Below are positions 1 to 8,711 of a DNA stretch of 64,000 nucleotides, in pieces. The stretch is from NCBI RefSeq assembly GCF_024721975.1, contig NZ_JANQBB010000001.1, positions 372,001 through 436,000 of the forward strand, in the 5' to 3' direction. The notes beneath the pieces are model-generated. The model had not been told where the DNA came from and made no database searches. It worked only from the letters and a program-made list of their open reading frames with translations. A program made the position numbers and the translations under genes. The DNA is from Paenibacillus endoradicis (GTDB lineage Bacteria; Bacillota; Bacilli; Paenibacillales; Paenibacillaceae). Numbering within the stretch: position 1 is the first letter of the stretch; the number at the start of each line of letters is the position of its first letter.

Positions 1-1
1 A

Positions 2-919
2 GTCGTTGAGAACTCTTGTAATCCAGGGTTTGTAGAACTGGGTAATCGTCTAGGCAAAGATAAACTTTTCGAATATATTAGAAACTTCGGATTCGGAACA
101 AAAACTGGTATTGATATCGGTGGAGAAGAAAACGGGATTCTATTCAAATTAAGTCAAGTTGGTCCTGTTGAGTTAGCGACAACGGCATTTGGTCAAGGGG
201 TATCTGTTACTCCGATTCAACAAATTACTGCCGTGTCAGCCGCCGTCAACGGCGGCACGCTTTACAAGCCATATGTCGCCAAAGCTTGGATTAATCGTGA
301 TACAGGGGAAATAGTACAATCGAATGAACCGACTGTAGTCAGACAAGTAATTTCAGAAGAAACATCTAAGCAAGTTCGTGAGGCGCTAGAAAGTGTTGTA
401 GCGAAAGGAACAGGCAGAAATGCATTTATAGACGGTTATCGTGTGGGAGGGAAGACAGGGACTGCTCAGAAGGTCATTGACGGCAGGTACTCGACAACCG
501 AACATATTGTATCGTTTATTGGGGTAGCTCCTGCAGATGATCCTCAAATCGTTATCTACGTTGCAGTAGACAATCCAGAAGGTATTCAATTCGGTGGCGT
601 TGTTGCGGCACCGATTGTACGTAACATTATGGAAGATGCTCTGCAAATATTAGAAGTACCAAAACGTACAGATCAAATCGATCGCTTATATAAATATGGT
701 GAAACTCCAATCGTTGAAGTGCCTAATCTTATTGGGCAATCCGTATCTGAAATATATGAAGATATGAATATGAATTTCATGCTTACAAGTGCAGGATCAG
801 GTAAAGTCGTAATTAAGCAGGCGCCTGCAGCTGGAGAACGTGTTGATCGGGGGTCGACTATACGTATTTACTTAGGGGATGAGGGTGACCTCTCCTTAAA
901 GGATATTCATAATCACTGA
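2..919 (+). CDS. spoVD: SpoVD-like penicillin-binding protein, C-terminal part (partial)
   Basis: The open frame runs from the window edge, so the start lies upstream; about 305 residues are visible. This is the transpeptidase end of a class B penicillin-binding protein, which crosslinks peptidoglycan outside the membrane. The KTGTAQ motif is near visible residue 151. A single PASTA-type domain follows at about visible residues 240-300 (VPNLIGQSVSEIYEDM, then KQAPAAGERVDRGSTI). One PASTA domain and the place just before the mur genes fit SpoVD (spore cortex PBP) better than PbpB, which has two in Bacillus. No terminator follows; a structured repeat starts about 20 bases after the stop. Assignment to the family is firm; SpoVD rather than PbpB is inference. 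Confidence 0.87.
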   Translation, partial: VVENSCNPGFVELGNRLGKDKLFEYIRNFGFGTKTGIDIGGEENGILFKLSQVGPVELATTAFGQGVSVTPIQQITAVSAAVNGGTLYKPYVAKAWINRDTGEIVQSNEPTVVRQVISEETSKQVREALESVVAKGTGRNAFIDGYRVGGKTGTAQKVIDGRYSTTEHIVSFIGVAPADDPQIVIYVAVDNPEGIQFGGVVAAPIVRNIMEDALQILEVPKRTDQIDRLYKYGETPIVEVPNLIGQSVSEIYEDMNMNFMLTSAGSGKVVIKQAPAAGERVDRGSTIRIYLGDEGDLSLKDIHNH

Positions 920-941
920 CTGTGATCACGCGGTAACGCGC

Positions 942-1076
942 TGTAGCTTAGTCGGCGTCGAAGATGCCGTCCATCGAAAGCCTGCGTGTGCTCACGTACA
1001 CAAAACGTACGCTGTGCTACTCGTTTTCGCTGGAGGCCATCTTCTTGGCGGGCGACAACCCACGATTTTGAACTTT
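942..1076. repeat. Structured intergenic repeat, copy 1 (cloverleaf-like)
   Basis: Shares TGTAGCNTAGTCGGCGTCGA, then GAAGATG, with the element at 14632. GAAGATG (960-966) pairs with CATCTTC (1038-1044); the inner arms also pair (CGAAA with TTTCG, TCCA with TGGA), and the apex carries GTACAC...ACGTAC. The inner arms differ from copy 2 but still pair, so structure is conserved. It looks like a REP/MITE-type element. It occupies the place where murE would be expected. No coding frame is seen in 920-1390. Confidence 0.6.
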
Positions 1077-1293
1077 CATTTGAAGTCTCGTGCTAAAGTT
1101 TCTTCGCTCTTGTAATAGAATCGTACACGTAGCTGGGCTTCGTTTCAAAGTGCTTGATGATTGGGGACTTGGAAGATGACTTCATTAGAAATTTCACATG
1201 AGGTCTTGAAATGACAATTTCTTAGCGATTTATTACTAAATATTTGGTATGTTTCTAACGTGATAGACATAATTGTTAAAAATAGCTATTGAA

Positions 1294-1321
1294 TTGGCAA
1301 GCTATTCAGATGTAGTATAGT
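1294..1321 (+). promoter_or_regulatory. Candidate sigma-A promoter for the murF cluster
   Basis: TTGGCA (1294-1299), 16-base spacer, TATAGT (1316-1321); five of six matches in each box. It lies after the intergenic repeat and about 70 bases before murF, so the mur genes can be transcribed independently of spoVD. Confidence 0.45.
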
Positions 1322-1390
1322 TGACGGGTATAAATATTTGGAAAGAACTAGAGATTGATACATAGTTTTTTCAAGAAGGAGATAATGACA

Positions 1391-2791
1391 TTGATTACTA
1401 GAACAGTTGCGCAGCTCGCAGAGATGAGCGGTGCTATTCTAAAGAGTGATAATACAGAGTTGGTCGTGCAAGGTGTTATGACGGACTCGCGAACTGTGGG
1501 TGGGCAATTGTTCGTTCCGCTTGTAGGGGAACACTCAGATGGTCATCAACATATTTATCATGCTGTAGAAAAGGGCGCAACAGCGGCACTTTGGAAAAAA
1601 GGTGTGCCTGTTCCTGAAGATTTGCCACATATTCCTTTCTTGCTTGTTCGTGATCCATTAGCAGCTTTGCAAAAGCTTGCAATGAATTATCGAAGTGAAT
1701 TATTTACAAGAGTAGTCGCAATTACAGGAAGTAATGGTAAAACAACGACGAAGGATATGACCGCAGCTTTATTATCTACAGTATACAAGGTGAGTAAGAC
1801 ACAAGGGAATTTCAATAATCATATCGGACTTCCATTAACAATTTTGGCATTAGAAGAGGATACAGATATTGTGGTAGTTGAATTGGGAATGAGTGGCTTT
1901 GGTGAAATTGAATTATTAACCCAAATAGCTCAACCTGATGTTGCGATTATTACAAATATCGGCGATGCCCACATGTTGCAACTTGGTAGTCGCAATGGAA
2001 TAGCTCAAGCTAAACTTGAAATTGTGCATGGGCTTGGTGATGAAGGTGTATTCATCTACAACGGTGATGAGCCATTGATTGAAGAAGAAATGAATAAACT
2101 GCATATAGTATCGTCTTTGGAGAAAAAGCGTTTTGGATTAGGAGCGAGTAACGACTGGTCAGCGGCTAACATTGAGCTAGATCCATTTGGTAGTCGCTTT
2201 GAAGTATTATATATGGGCGAGTCGTGTAATGTAGGACAGCAACATATTACTACGCCAGGTCGTCATAATGTGAGTAATGCTTTGGCAGCCATTGCAGTCG
2301 CTCGCTTGTTCGGCGTAGCCGCTAATCTTATTCAAGAAGGCTTTAATCGACTACAATTAACAGGTATGCGAATTGCTCCTACAAAAGCACATAATGGAGC
2401 CATTGTACTAAATGATGCATACAACGCTAATCCAACGGCAACTCGAGCTGCCATTGATCTACTAGGAAGCGTAACTGGCTTCCGTAAGAAATGGTTAGTT
2501 CTAAGTGATATGCTAGAGCTTGGTCCCGATGAAATCGCTATGCATGTTGACATGGGTCAATATGCGACAAGTGATAAAGTAGATGCCATCATTACGTATG
2601 GTAATCTCGCTGCTCATATCGTTGAAGGTGCGAAAGATCATTTTTCTGAAGAACAACTACAATATTTTACAACAAAGGAAGAGCTGATCGATTGGCTATT
2701 GCCTCATATTTCACCTGATGACCTTGTACTTGTTAAGGGATCACGAAGTATGAAGATGGAGCAGGTTGTCGAAGCTTTAGAAAAGGGGTGA
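1391..2791 (+). CDS. murF: UDP-N-acetylmuramoyl-tripeptide--D-alanyl-D-alanine ligase MurF
   Basis: Adds D-Ala-D-Ala to UDP-MurNAc-tripeptide, the last cytoplasmic step of the peptidoglycan precursor. The Mur ligase P-loop ITGSNGKTTTKD lies near residue 111, followed by the central ATPase domain and a C-terminal Rossmann domain (LSDMLELG). TTG at 1391 is preferred: AAGGAG (1376-1381) is 9 bases upstream, against only 3 for the ATG at 1385, and MITRTVAQLAEM matches the usual MurF start. Length 466 aa is normal. It ends 4 bases before mraY. In related genomes murE precedes it; here it does not. Confidence 0.93.
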   Translation: MITRTVAQLAEMSGAILKSDNTELVVQGVMTDSRTVGGQLFVPLVGEHSDGHQHIYHAVEKGATAALWKKGVPVPEDLPHIPFLLVRDPLAALQKLAMNYRSELFTRVVAITGSNGKTTTKDMTAALLSTVYKVSKTQGNFNNHIGLPLTILALEEDTDIVVVELGMSGFGEIELLTQIAQPDVAIITNIGDAHMLQLGSRNGIAQAKLEIVHGLGDEGVFIYNGDEPLIEEEMNKLHIVSSLEKKRFGLGASNDWSAANIELDPFGSRFEVLYMGESCNVGQQHITTPGRHNVSNALAAIAVARLFGVAANLIQEGFNRLQLTGMRIAPTKAHNGAIVLNDAYNANPTATRAAIDLLGSVTGFRKKWLVLSDMLELGPDEIAMHVDMGQYATSDKVDAIITYGNLAAHIVEGAKDHFSEEQLQYFTTKEELIDWLLPHISPDDLVLVKGSRSMKMEQVVEALEKG

Positions 2792-2795
2792 GTGT

Positions 2796-3752
2796 ATGGA
2801 CATGATGGTCATTCTATTATCATTAGGCGTTTCATTCATACTAGCAGTTTTAATTGGACCATTGTTCATACCGTTACTGAAACGATTAAAATTCGGACAG
2901 CAGATACGGACAGACGGTCCACAGTCACATTTGAAAAAGAGTGGTACTCCAACAATGGGTGGAGTTATTATCATGCTTGCGTTGTTAATTTCATTCGTAA
3001 AGTTTGCTGAGATTTCTAGTGAATTTTGGGTGCTATTAACGGCATCGCTTGGTTTTGGGATTGTAGGATTTCTTGATGATTATATTAAAATAGTATTTAA
3101 ACGTTCACTTGGTCTAACAGCAAAGCAAAAGCTTGCAGGACAACTATTGTTCTCAATTATCGTTTGCGCACAACTATACAATATGGGTCATAGCACAGAG
3201 CTTCTTATCCCTGGAACAGAAATTGGTTTTGATCTAGGTTGGTTCTATTATCCATTTGTAATTATTATTTTGTTTGCTGCAAGTAACTCTGTAAACTTTA
3301 CAGATGGTATTGATGGTCTATTGGCAGGAACAAGTGCTATAGCATTTGGCGCATTTACAATCGTTGCACTGTTAGCAGATTCATACGATGCTGCAATCTT
3401 TTCAGCGGCAATGGTAGGGGCAGTATTAGGTTTTTTAGTATACAATGCACATCCTGCTAAAGTCTTCATGGGTGACATGGGATCTCTCGGTATCGGTGGC
3501 GGTATTGCGGCAGTAGCCATTATAACAAAAACAGAGTTGCTCTTAGTTATTATTGGTGGAGTGTTCGTCTTGGAAATGTTATCTGTTATAATTCAAGTAG
3601 CATCATTCAAAATTCGAAAAAAACGCGTCTTCCGTATGAGTCCGATACATCATCACTTTGAACTTTCTGGATGGTCTGAGTGGAAAGTAGATGCCGTATT
3701 CTGGACGGTCGGTTTAGTGCTCGCTGTTATAGGTTTATTGCTAGTTCTATAA
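2796..3752 (+). CDS. mraY: Phospho-N-acetylmuramoyl-pentapeptide transferase MraY
   Basis: Integral membrane enzyme that moves phospho-MurNAc-pentapeptide onto undecaprenyl phosphate, giving lipid I. About ten hydrophobic segments span the whole 318 residues. Family motifs are present: FLDDYIK near residue 90, NFTDGIDGL near 170 and HHHFELSGW near 285. The start ATG follows GGGGTGAGTGT and sits 4 bases after the murF stop, so the two are probably translationally coupled. Two hairpins follow before murD. Confidence 0.96.
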   Translation: MDMMVILLSLGVSFILAVLIGPLFIPLLKRLKFGQQIRTDGPQSHLKKSGTPTMGGVIIMLALLISFVKFAEISSEFWVLLTASLGFGIVGFLDDYIKIVFKRSLGLTAKQKLAGQLLFSIIVCAQLYNMGHSTELLIPGTEIGFDLGWFYYPFVIIILFAASNSVNFTDGIDGLLAGTSAIAFGAFTIVALLADSYDAAIFSAAMVGAVLGFLVYNAHPAKVFMGDMGSLGIGGGIAAVAIITKTELLLVIIGGVFVLEMLSVIIQVASFKIRKKRVFRMSPIHHHFELSGWSEWKVDAVFWTVGLVLAVIGLLLVL

Positions 3753-3800
3753 GAGGAAGTTCAAAACAGCCGCTTGTTGAACCTAGACTATAATGATTAA

Positions 3801-3833
3801 TGTAACGGTTCTCGCGGGGCGGGGACCGTTACA
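3801..3833. other. Hairpin between mraY and murD
   Basis: TGTAACGGT and ACCGTTACA form a strong stem with a G/C-rich top. No T run follows, so it is probably not an intrinsic terminator. A weaker stem (GTTCAA.../...TTGAAC) lies just before it at about 3760-3782. Confidence 0.5.
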
Positions 3834-3920
3834 TCTATATTAGGTAATTCTGTAATCCGTATTTTGAACTTGCACTATACGTAAAATATGTACTCCAAGA
3901 AAAAAAGAGAGGTATTCTAT

Positions 3921-5372
3921 ATGAAGCATCCATCACAGTATAAGAATGAAAAAGTAATTATATTAGGTTTAGCAAGAAGTGGTGTTAGTGTAGCGAAGCT
4001 ATTCCATAAGCTAGGGGCGAATGTTACAGTTAATGATCGTAAGCCTCGCGAGCAGTCCCCTGAAGCAGCACAATTAGAACAATTAGGTATTGAAGTAATA
4101 TGTGGTTATCATCCCGAAAATCTAGTAGATAAGACGACTGCCTTATTAATTAAAAATCCTGGTATTCCATATCATGTATCACCTATTATTGATGCACAAA
4201 CTAATAATGTAGAAGTTGTTACTGAAGTTGAGATTGCTTATTGGATTAGTAAAGCACCAATTATTGGTATTACAGGATCTAATGGCAAGACGACGACGAC
4301 AACCTTAATTGGAGAGCTATTAACATCGGCTGATCTAAATCCTGTTGTTGGTGGAAATATCGGTTTGCCTCTATGTGAGATTGCGAGTGAAGTGTCTAGT
4401 GAAAACTGGATTGTTGCTGAATTGAGTAGCTTTCAATTGAAAGGTACAATTGCATTTGCACCGAAAATAGCATTAATTTTGAATTTAGCTGAAACTCATC
4501 TAGATTATCACGGGGATATGCAGGATTATGTGGCGTCTAAAGCGAAAATATTAAGCAACCAAACAGATGACGATATCGCTATCTTGAATTGGGATGATAA
4601 GATTACCCGTCAATTGATGCCTCAGTGTAAAGGTCAATTGTTCCCATTCTCGCTTTTTGAGAAGTTAGAAAGAGGTGTCTTCATTGATCCACCATTTGCA
4701 CCGATTATCGCTGGCGATCCGTTGCCGAATGCGGCAGAGGAAGCTTCGATCCGATCTATTGTATATCGGATGAATAATGATTCAGAGCAACAAGTACTTA
4801 TGCCTTTAAGTAGTCTTGGTATTCCTGGGCGTCATAATGCCGCTAATGCGATTGCAGCCATTGCAGCATGTCTTATAGCTGGGGCTGACCCAGCGAAGCT
4901 TGTAGAACCTTTAACGAGCTTTAGAGGCGTAGAACATCGTCTAGAGTTCGTAAGAACGAATGAAGGTGTCAACTACTACAATGATTCCAAAGCGACCAAT
5001 TCGACAGCGACGACGATGACGATTCGATCTTTATCAGCGCCGTTGGTACTGATTGCTGGAGGTTTAGATCGTGGATCTGATTATATGGAATTACTCCCTA
5101 TTTTCACAGATCGACTGAAAGGTATCGTGGCCGTTGGTGAAACTCGTCATAAACTTGAACATATTGCTAAGCTAGCAGGTTTAGATCAGATAAAGATCGT
5201 CGAACCTAAAGCTAGTGCCGAGGAAACGCTAGATGAAGCTGTCAAGCTTGCTAGTGAGTTAGCGGAGTCAGGAGATATTGTGTTACTGTCACCTGCATGC
5301 GCAAGCTGGGATATGTTTTCTTCTTATGAACAAAGAGGAAGCATGTTTAAGAAATCGGTGCATACCTTGTAA
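3921..5372 (+). CDS. murD: UDP-N-acetylmuramoyl-L-alanine--D-glutamate ligase MurD
   Basis: Adds D-glutamate to UDP-MurNAc-L-Ala in the cytoplasm. The N-terminal Rossmann-like stretch is VIILGLARSGVSVAKLF. The Mur ligase P-loop GSNGKTTTTTL is near residue 120, and a conserved YYNDSKATN motif is near 355. The ATG at 3921 follows AGAGAGG by 8 bases and matches the family start (MKHPSQYKNEKV); an in-frame ATG at 3888 has no ribosome binding site. Length is 483 aa. Cluster position before spoVE is as in Bacillus. Confidence 0.95.
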   Translation: MKHPSQYKNEKVIILGLARSGVSVAKLFHKLGANVTVNDRKPREQSPEAAQLEQLGIEVICGYHPENLVDKTTALLIKNPGIPYHVSPIIDAQTNNVEVVTEVEIAYWISKAPIIGITGSNGKTTTTTLIGELLTSADLNPVVGGNIGLPLCEIASEVSSENWIVAELSSFQLKGTIAFAPKIALILNLAETHLDYHGDMQDYVASKAKILSNQTDDDIAILNWDDKITRQLMPQCKGQLFPFSLFEKLERGVFIDPPFAPIIAGDPLPNAAEEASIRSIVYRMNNDSEQQVLMPLSSLGIPGRHNAANAIAAIAACLIAGADPAKLVEPLTSFRGVEHRLEFVRTNEGVNYYNDSKATNSTATTMTIRSLSAPLVLIAGGLDRGSDYMELLPIFTDRLKGIVAVGETRHKLEHIAKLAGLDQIKIVEPKASAEETLDEAVKLASELAESGDIVLLSPACASWDMFSSYEQRGSMFKKSVHTL

Positions 5373-5416
5373 GTAGGGGGGTTGTCCCTACTTCATTTTA
5401 TAGAGGTGTGTAAAGC

Positions 5417-6514
5417 ATGGTTAAGACACGTTCTGCTCCAGATATATGGCTATTAATTTCCATCCTTCTTATATTATTTATTGGACTAATGATGGTATAT
5501 AGTGCGAGTGCAGTATTAGCTTTTCATGAATTTGGTGATAAGTTCTACTTTTTGAAGCGACAATCGATATTTGCAGGATTAGGTTTATTATCTATGTTTT
5601 TTATGATGAATGTGAATTACACTGTCTGGAAAAAATGGGCCCCTATGTTACTTATCGTCTGTTTCGGACTACTTATCCTAGTATTAATTCCTGGGGTCGG
5701 AGTTGTTCGTGGTGGAGCGCGTAGTTGGCTAGGCATTAGTTCTTTCGGTATTCAACCATCTGAATTTATGAAACTTGGTATGATCTTATTTCTTGCAAAG
5801 TGGTTGTCCACAGAACAACAAAAAATTACTCAATTCACGAAAGGCTTATTACCGCCTTTAGGTCTTGTATTTCTGGCGTTTGGCTTAATTATGCTACAAC
5901 CCGATCTAGGAACTGGAGCAGTTATGGTCGGAGCATCAATGATTCTTATCTATACTGCCGGTGCTCAGATGCGTCATCTTGGCGGTTTAGCGTTAATTGG
6001 TGTTATCGGTTTTGTTGGTCTCATTATTGCTGCACCTTATCGTTTGAAACGGATTACTAGTTTTCTAGATCCGTGGTCAGATCCACTTGGCGGTGGATAT
6101 CAGATCATTCAATCGTTATTTGCCATTGGTCCTGGAGGTCTTGTTGGACTTGGTCTTGGCATGAGTAGACAGAAATTTAGTTACTTACCTGAGCCGCAAA
6201 CAGATTTTATTTTCTCAATACTAGCTGAAGAGTTAGGTTTCATCGGCGGACTTACATTGATTCTATTATTTCTAGTCGTTGTATGGCGTGGAGTACGTAC
6301 CGCTATCGCTGCTCCAGATACGTTTGGAAGCTTACTTGCGATCGGTATCACGAGCATTATTGGTGTACAAGTGCTAATTAACATTGGTGTTGTCATTGGA
6401 ATGATGCCAGTAACAGGAATTACACTTCCATTAGTAAGCTATGGAGGCTCTTCCTTAACATTACTACTAACAGGATTAGGCATCTTGTTGAATATTTCTC
6501 GATACTCGAGGTGA
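5417..6514 (+). CDS. spoVE: SEDS peptidoglycan polymerase SpoVE/FtsW
   Basis: A 365-aa membrane protein of the RodA/FtsW/SpoVE family, with about ten membrane segments. These polymerise lipid II together with a class B PBP. Family motifs include RGGARSWLGI near residue 99, IQPSEFMKLG near 112 and the C-terminal GITLPLVSYGGSS near 335. In Bacillus the copy between murD and murG is SpoVE, which works with SpoVD in cortex synthesis; a SpoVD-like protein opens this cluster. In genomes lacking another ftsW it could serve vegetative division. GAGGTG precedes the ATG. The stop overlaps the murG ribosome binding site. Confidence 0.92.
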   Translation: MVKTRSAPDIWLLISILLILFIGLMMVYSASAVLAFHEFGDKFYFLKRQSIFAGLGLLSMFFMMNVNYTVWKKWAPMLLIVCFGLLILVLIPGVGVVRGGARSWLGISSFGIQPSEFMKLGMILFLAKWLSTEQQKITQFTKGLLPPLGLVFLAFGLIMLQPDLGTGAVMVGASMILIYTAGAQMRHLGGLALIGVIGFVGLIIAAPYRLKRITSFLDPWSDPLGGGYQIIQSLFAIGPGGLVGLGLGMSRQKFSYLPEPQTDFIFSILAEELGFIGGLTLILLFLVVVWRGVRTAIAAPDTFGSLLAIGITSIIGVQVLINIGVVIGMMPVTGITLPLVSYGGSSLTLLLTGLGILLNISRYSR

Positions 6515-6519
6515 AAGAG

Positions 6520-7635
6520 ATGAAAATTTTACTAACAGGTGGAGGTACAGGTGGACATATATACCCTGCATTAGCGATTGGGAAATATATGCAACAACAG
6601 GACTCCGCTACTGAATTACTATATATAGGTACAGAGCGTGGGATGGAAAGTAAAATCGTTAGAAGAGCTAACGTTCCATTTGAAAGTATTGAAATTACAG
6701 GATTTAAACGTAAACTGTCCTACGATAATGTACGGACAGTTATCCGTTTTTTACGAGGTGTCAATCGTTCCAAACAATTAATAAAACAATTTAAACCAGA
6801 CGTTGTGATTGGTACGGGTGGTTATGTATGCGGGCCTGTCGTTTATGCGGCAGCCCGTTTAGGCATACCTACCTTTATTCATGAGCAAAATGCAATTCCT
6901 GGTTTGACGAATAAATTTTTGACATCCTTTGTATCTCATGTTGGTGTAAGTTTTGAAGATTCATTATCTTATTTTGCAAAAGCAAAGCAAGTTAGCTTTA
7001 CTGGAAATCCCTGTGCGTCTCAAGTGATCGAGGCAATACCAGGCCGTGGTAGAGCATCATTGGATCTTGAATCTAACCAACGTTATGCACTCATTGTTGG
7101 TGGTAGTAGAGGTGCGAAGGCGCTTAATCAAGCGGTTATAGCCTTAGCAAGGGAGCAAGAGCAATTAGAAAAACTTTCGCAGTACCGTATTGTATTTGCT
7201 ACAGGTGAAATTTATTATGATGATACATTGCAAGCATTGAAAGATAATGCTGCTTATCGAAATGGACAAATTATGTTACTTCCATATATTAATAATATGG
7301 CGGAAGTTTTAAGTGATGCATCTATCGTAATTAGTCGCTCTGGAGCTTCGTCGCTAGCAGAGATTAACGCGCTTGGAAAACCGTCTATTCTAATTCCTTC
7401 TCCAAATGTAACGAATAATCATCAAGAAGCAAATGCACGTAGTTTGGAGTCTGTTGGAGCTGCAGAAATTATACTTGAAAGTGAACTTAGTGGTACTCAT
7501 TTGTTAGAAAAATTGAGTGCTTTATTGTTAGATGATCATAAACTTGCGAAAATGTCGGCTGCATCACAATTTTTAGCAGTACCTGATTCAGCAAGCAGAA
7601 TTGCTTTAGCGTTAGCGAGAATAATGAAACGATAA
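6520..7635 (+). CDS. murG: UDP-GlcNAc--lipid I transferase MurG
   Basis: Transfers GlcNAc to lipid I, making lipid II at the inner membrane face. The GT-B signature ILLTGGGTGGHIYPALA is at the N-terminus. GTGGYVCGPVVYAA is near residue 103, and the donor-site region SRSGASSLAEI plus PNVTNNHQEANA lies near 270-310. The ATG at 6520 is chosen: GAGGTG (6508-6513) is 6 bases upstream and MKILLTGG is the family start. A GTG at 6511 lies inside that binding site. Length is 371 aa. Confidence 0.95.
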   Translation: MKILLTGGGTGGHIYPALAIGKYMQQQDSATELLYIGTERGMESKIVRRANVPFESIEITGFKRKLSYDNVRTVIRFLRGVNRSKQLIKQFKPDVVIGTGGYVCGPVVYAAARLGIPTFIHEQNAIPGLTNKFLTSFVSHVGVSFEDSLSYFAKAKQVSFTGNPCASQVIEAIPGRGRASLDLESNQRYALIVGGSRGAKALNQAVIALAREQEQLEKLSQYRIVFATGEIYYDDTLQALKDNAAYRNGQIMLLPYINNMAEVLSDASIVISRSGASSLAEINALGKPSILIPSPNVTNNHQEANARSLESVGAAEIILESELSGTHLLEKLSALLLDDHKLAKMSAASQFLAVPDSASRIALALARIMKR

Positions 7636-7790
7636 CTGAACGTGAACTCTAGGCGATTGTCACACAACGAAGTGTTAAGGCATAAGATACTTTATAATTC
7701 GTGACCAGAAAGTCTAGGAGTTGATCACATGTTCAGGTGGGGCTTACCCACAACGATGGCAACTGCCATTTTTGGAAGGAGGACATACAA

Positions 7791-8696
7791 TTGAATTTAT
7801 TTATAGCGGAACTTGAGGAGTTAGAAATTGGGGAATATCTCGTCAACGAACCACTGTCGAAGCATACAACATGGAAGATCGGCGGTACGGCTGATCTGAT
7901 GATCCTTCCACGAGGCAAGAAGCAACTTATATCACTAATCAAGCTACTTGGTAAGCATAGTATTCCGTGGACGAGTATCGGACGTGGATCTAATATGCTA
8001 GTAAGTGATAAAGGGATTCGTGGTGTTGTGATTAAGCCAACTGATGGCTTAGATTATGTGCGCTTCGAAGGTAATACTGTCATTGCGGGAGCAGCTTATT
8101 CATTTATTAAGCTTGCTGTTATGGCAAGCAAACAAAGCTTAACAGGCTTGGAATTTGCAGGCGGTATTCCAGGAACTGTAGGCGGTGCTGTCTACATGAA
8201 TGCAGGTGCGCATGGGTCTGATGTGTCACGTATTTTTAAGTCAGCCGAAATTGTTCTGTCTAATGGTGAATTGGTAACGTATAAAAGCGATGATATGAAA
8301 TTCTCATATCGTCATTCTGTATTGCAGGAAATGAGCGGATTTGTTGTTGAAGCTAGCTTTGAATTAGAAGCTGGTGATAGACAAGTGATTACTGCAGAAA
8401 TGGCTAAGCATAAGGGACGTAGATTGCTAACTCAACCACTACAACTTGCATGTGCTGGGAGTGTATTCCGTAACCCCCCCGGTGATTTTTCAGCAAGATT
8501 GATTGAGGAAGCAGGATTGAAAGGGTTCCAATGTGGAGGAGCGCAAGTATCAGAGCTTCACGCCAATTTTATTATCAACACAGGACAGGCGACAGCTAAA
8601 GACGTTTTCGCTTTAATTACCCATATTCAAGGTGTTGTGAAAGAACGCTATGGTATTGAATTGATACCTGAAGTATTGGTAATGGGCGAGCGGTAA
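7791..8696 (+). CDS. murB: UDP-N-acetylenolpyruvoylglucosamine reductase MurB
   Basis: FAD enzyme that reduces UDP-GlcNAc-enolpyruvate to UDP-MurNAc with NADPH. FAD-binding motifs GRGSNMLVSD and GGIPGTVGGAVYMNAGAHG are present, and the catalytic serine lies in CAGSVFRNP. Translation most likely starts at TTG 7791: AAGGAGG (7776-7782) is 8 bases upstream, and the resulting 301 aa matches type II MurB. The frame is open back to 7737, but that start lacks a binding site. Spacing to murA is 15 bases. Confidence 0.94.
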   Translation: MNLFIAELEELEIGEYLVNEPLSKHTTWKIGGTADLMILPRGKKQLISLIKLLGKHSIPWTSIGRGSNMLVSDKGIRGVVIKPTDGLDYVRFEGNTVIAGAAYSFIKLAVMASKQSLTGLEFAGGIPGTVGGAVYMNAGAHGSDVSRIFKSAEIVLSNGELVTYKSDDMKFSYRHSVLQEMSGFVVEASFELEAGDRQVITAEMAKHKGRRLLTQPLQLACAGSVFRNPPGDFSARLIEEAGLKGFQCGGAQVSELHANFIINTGQATAKDVFALITHIQGVVKERYGIELIPEVLVMGER

Positions 8697-8711
8697 CTCG
8701 GAGGTGATACA

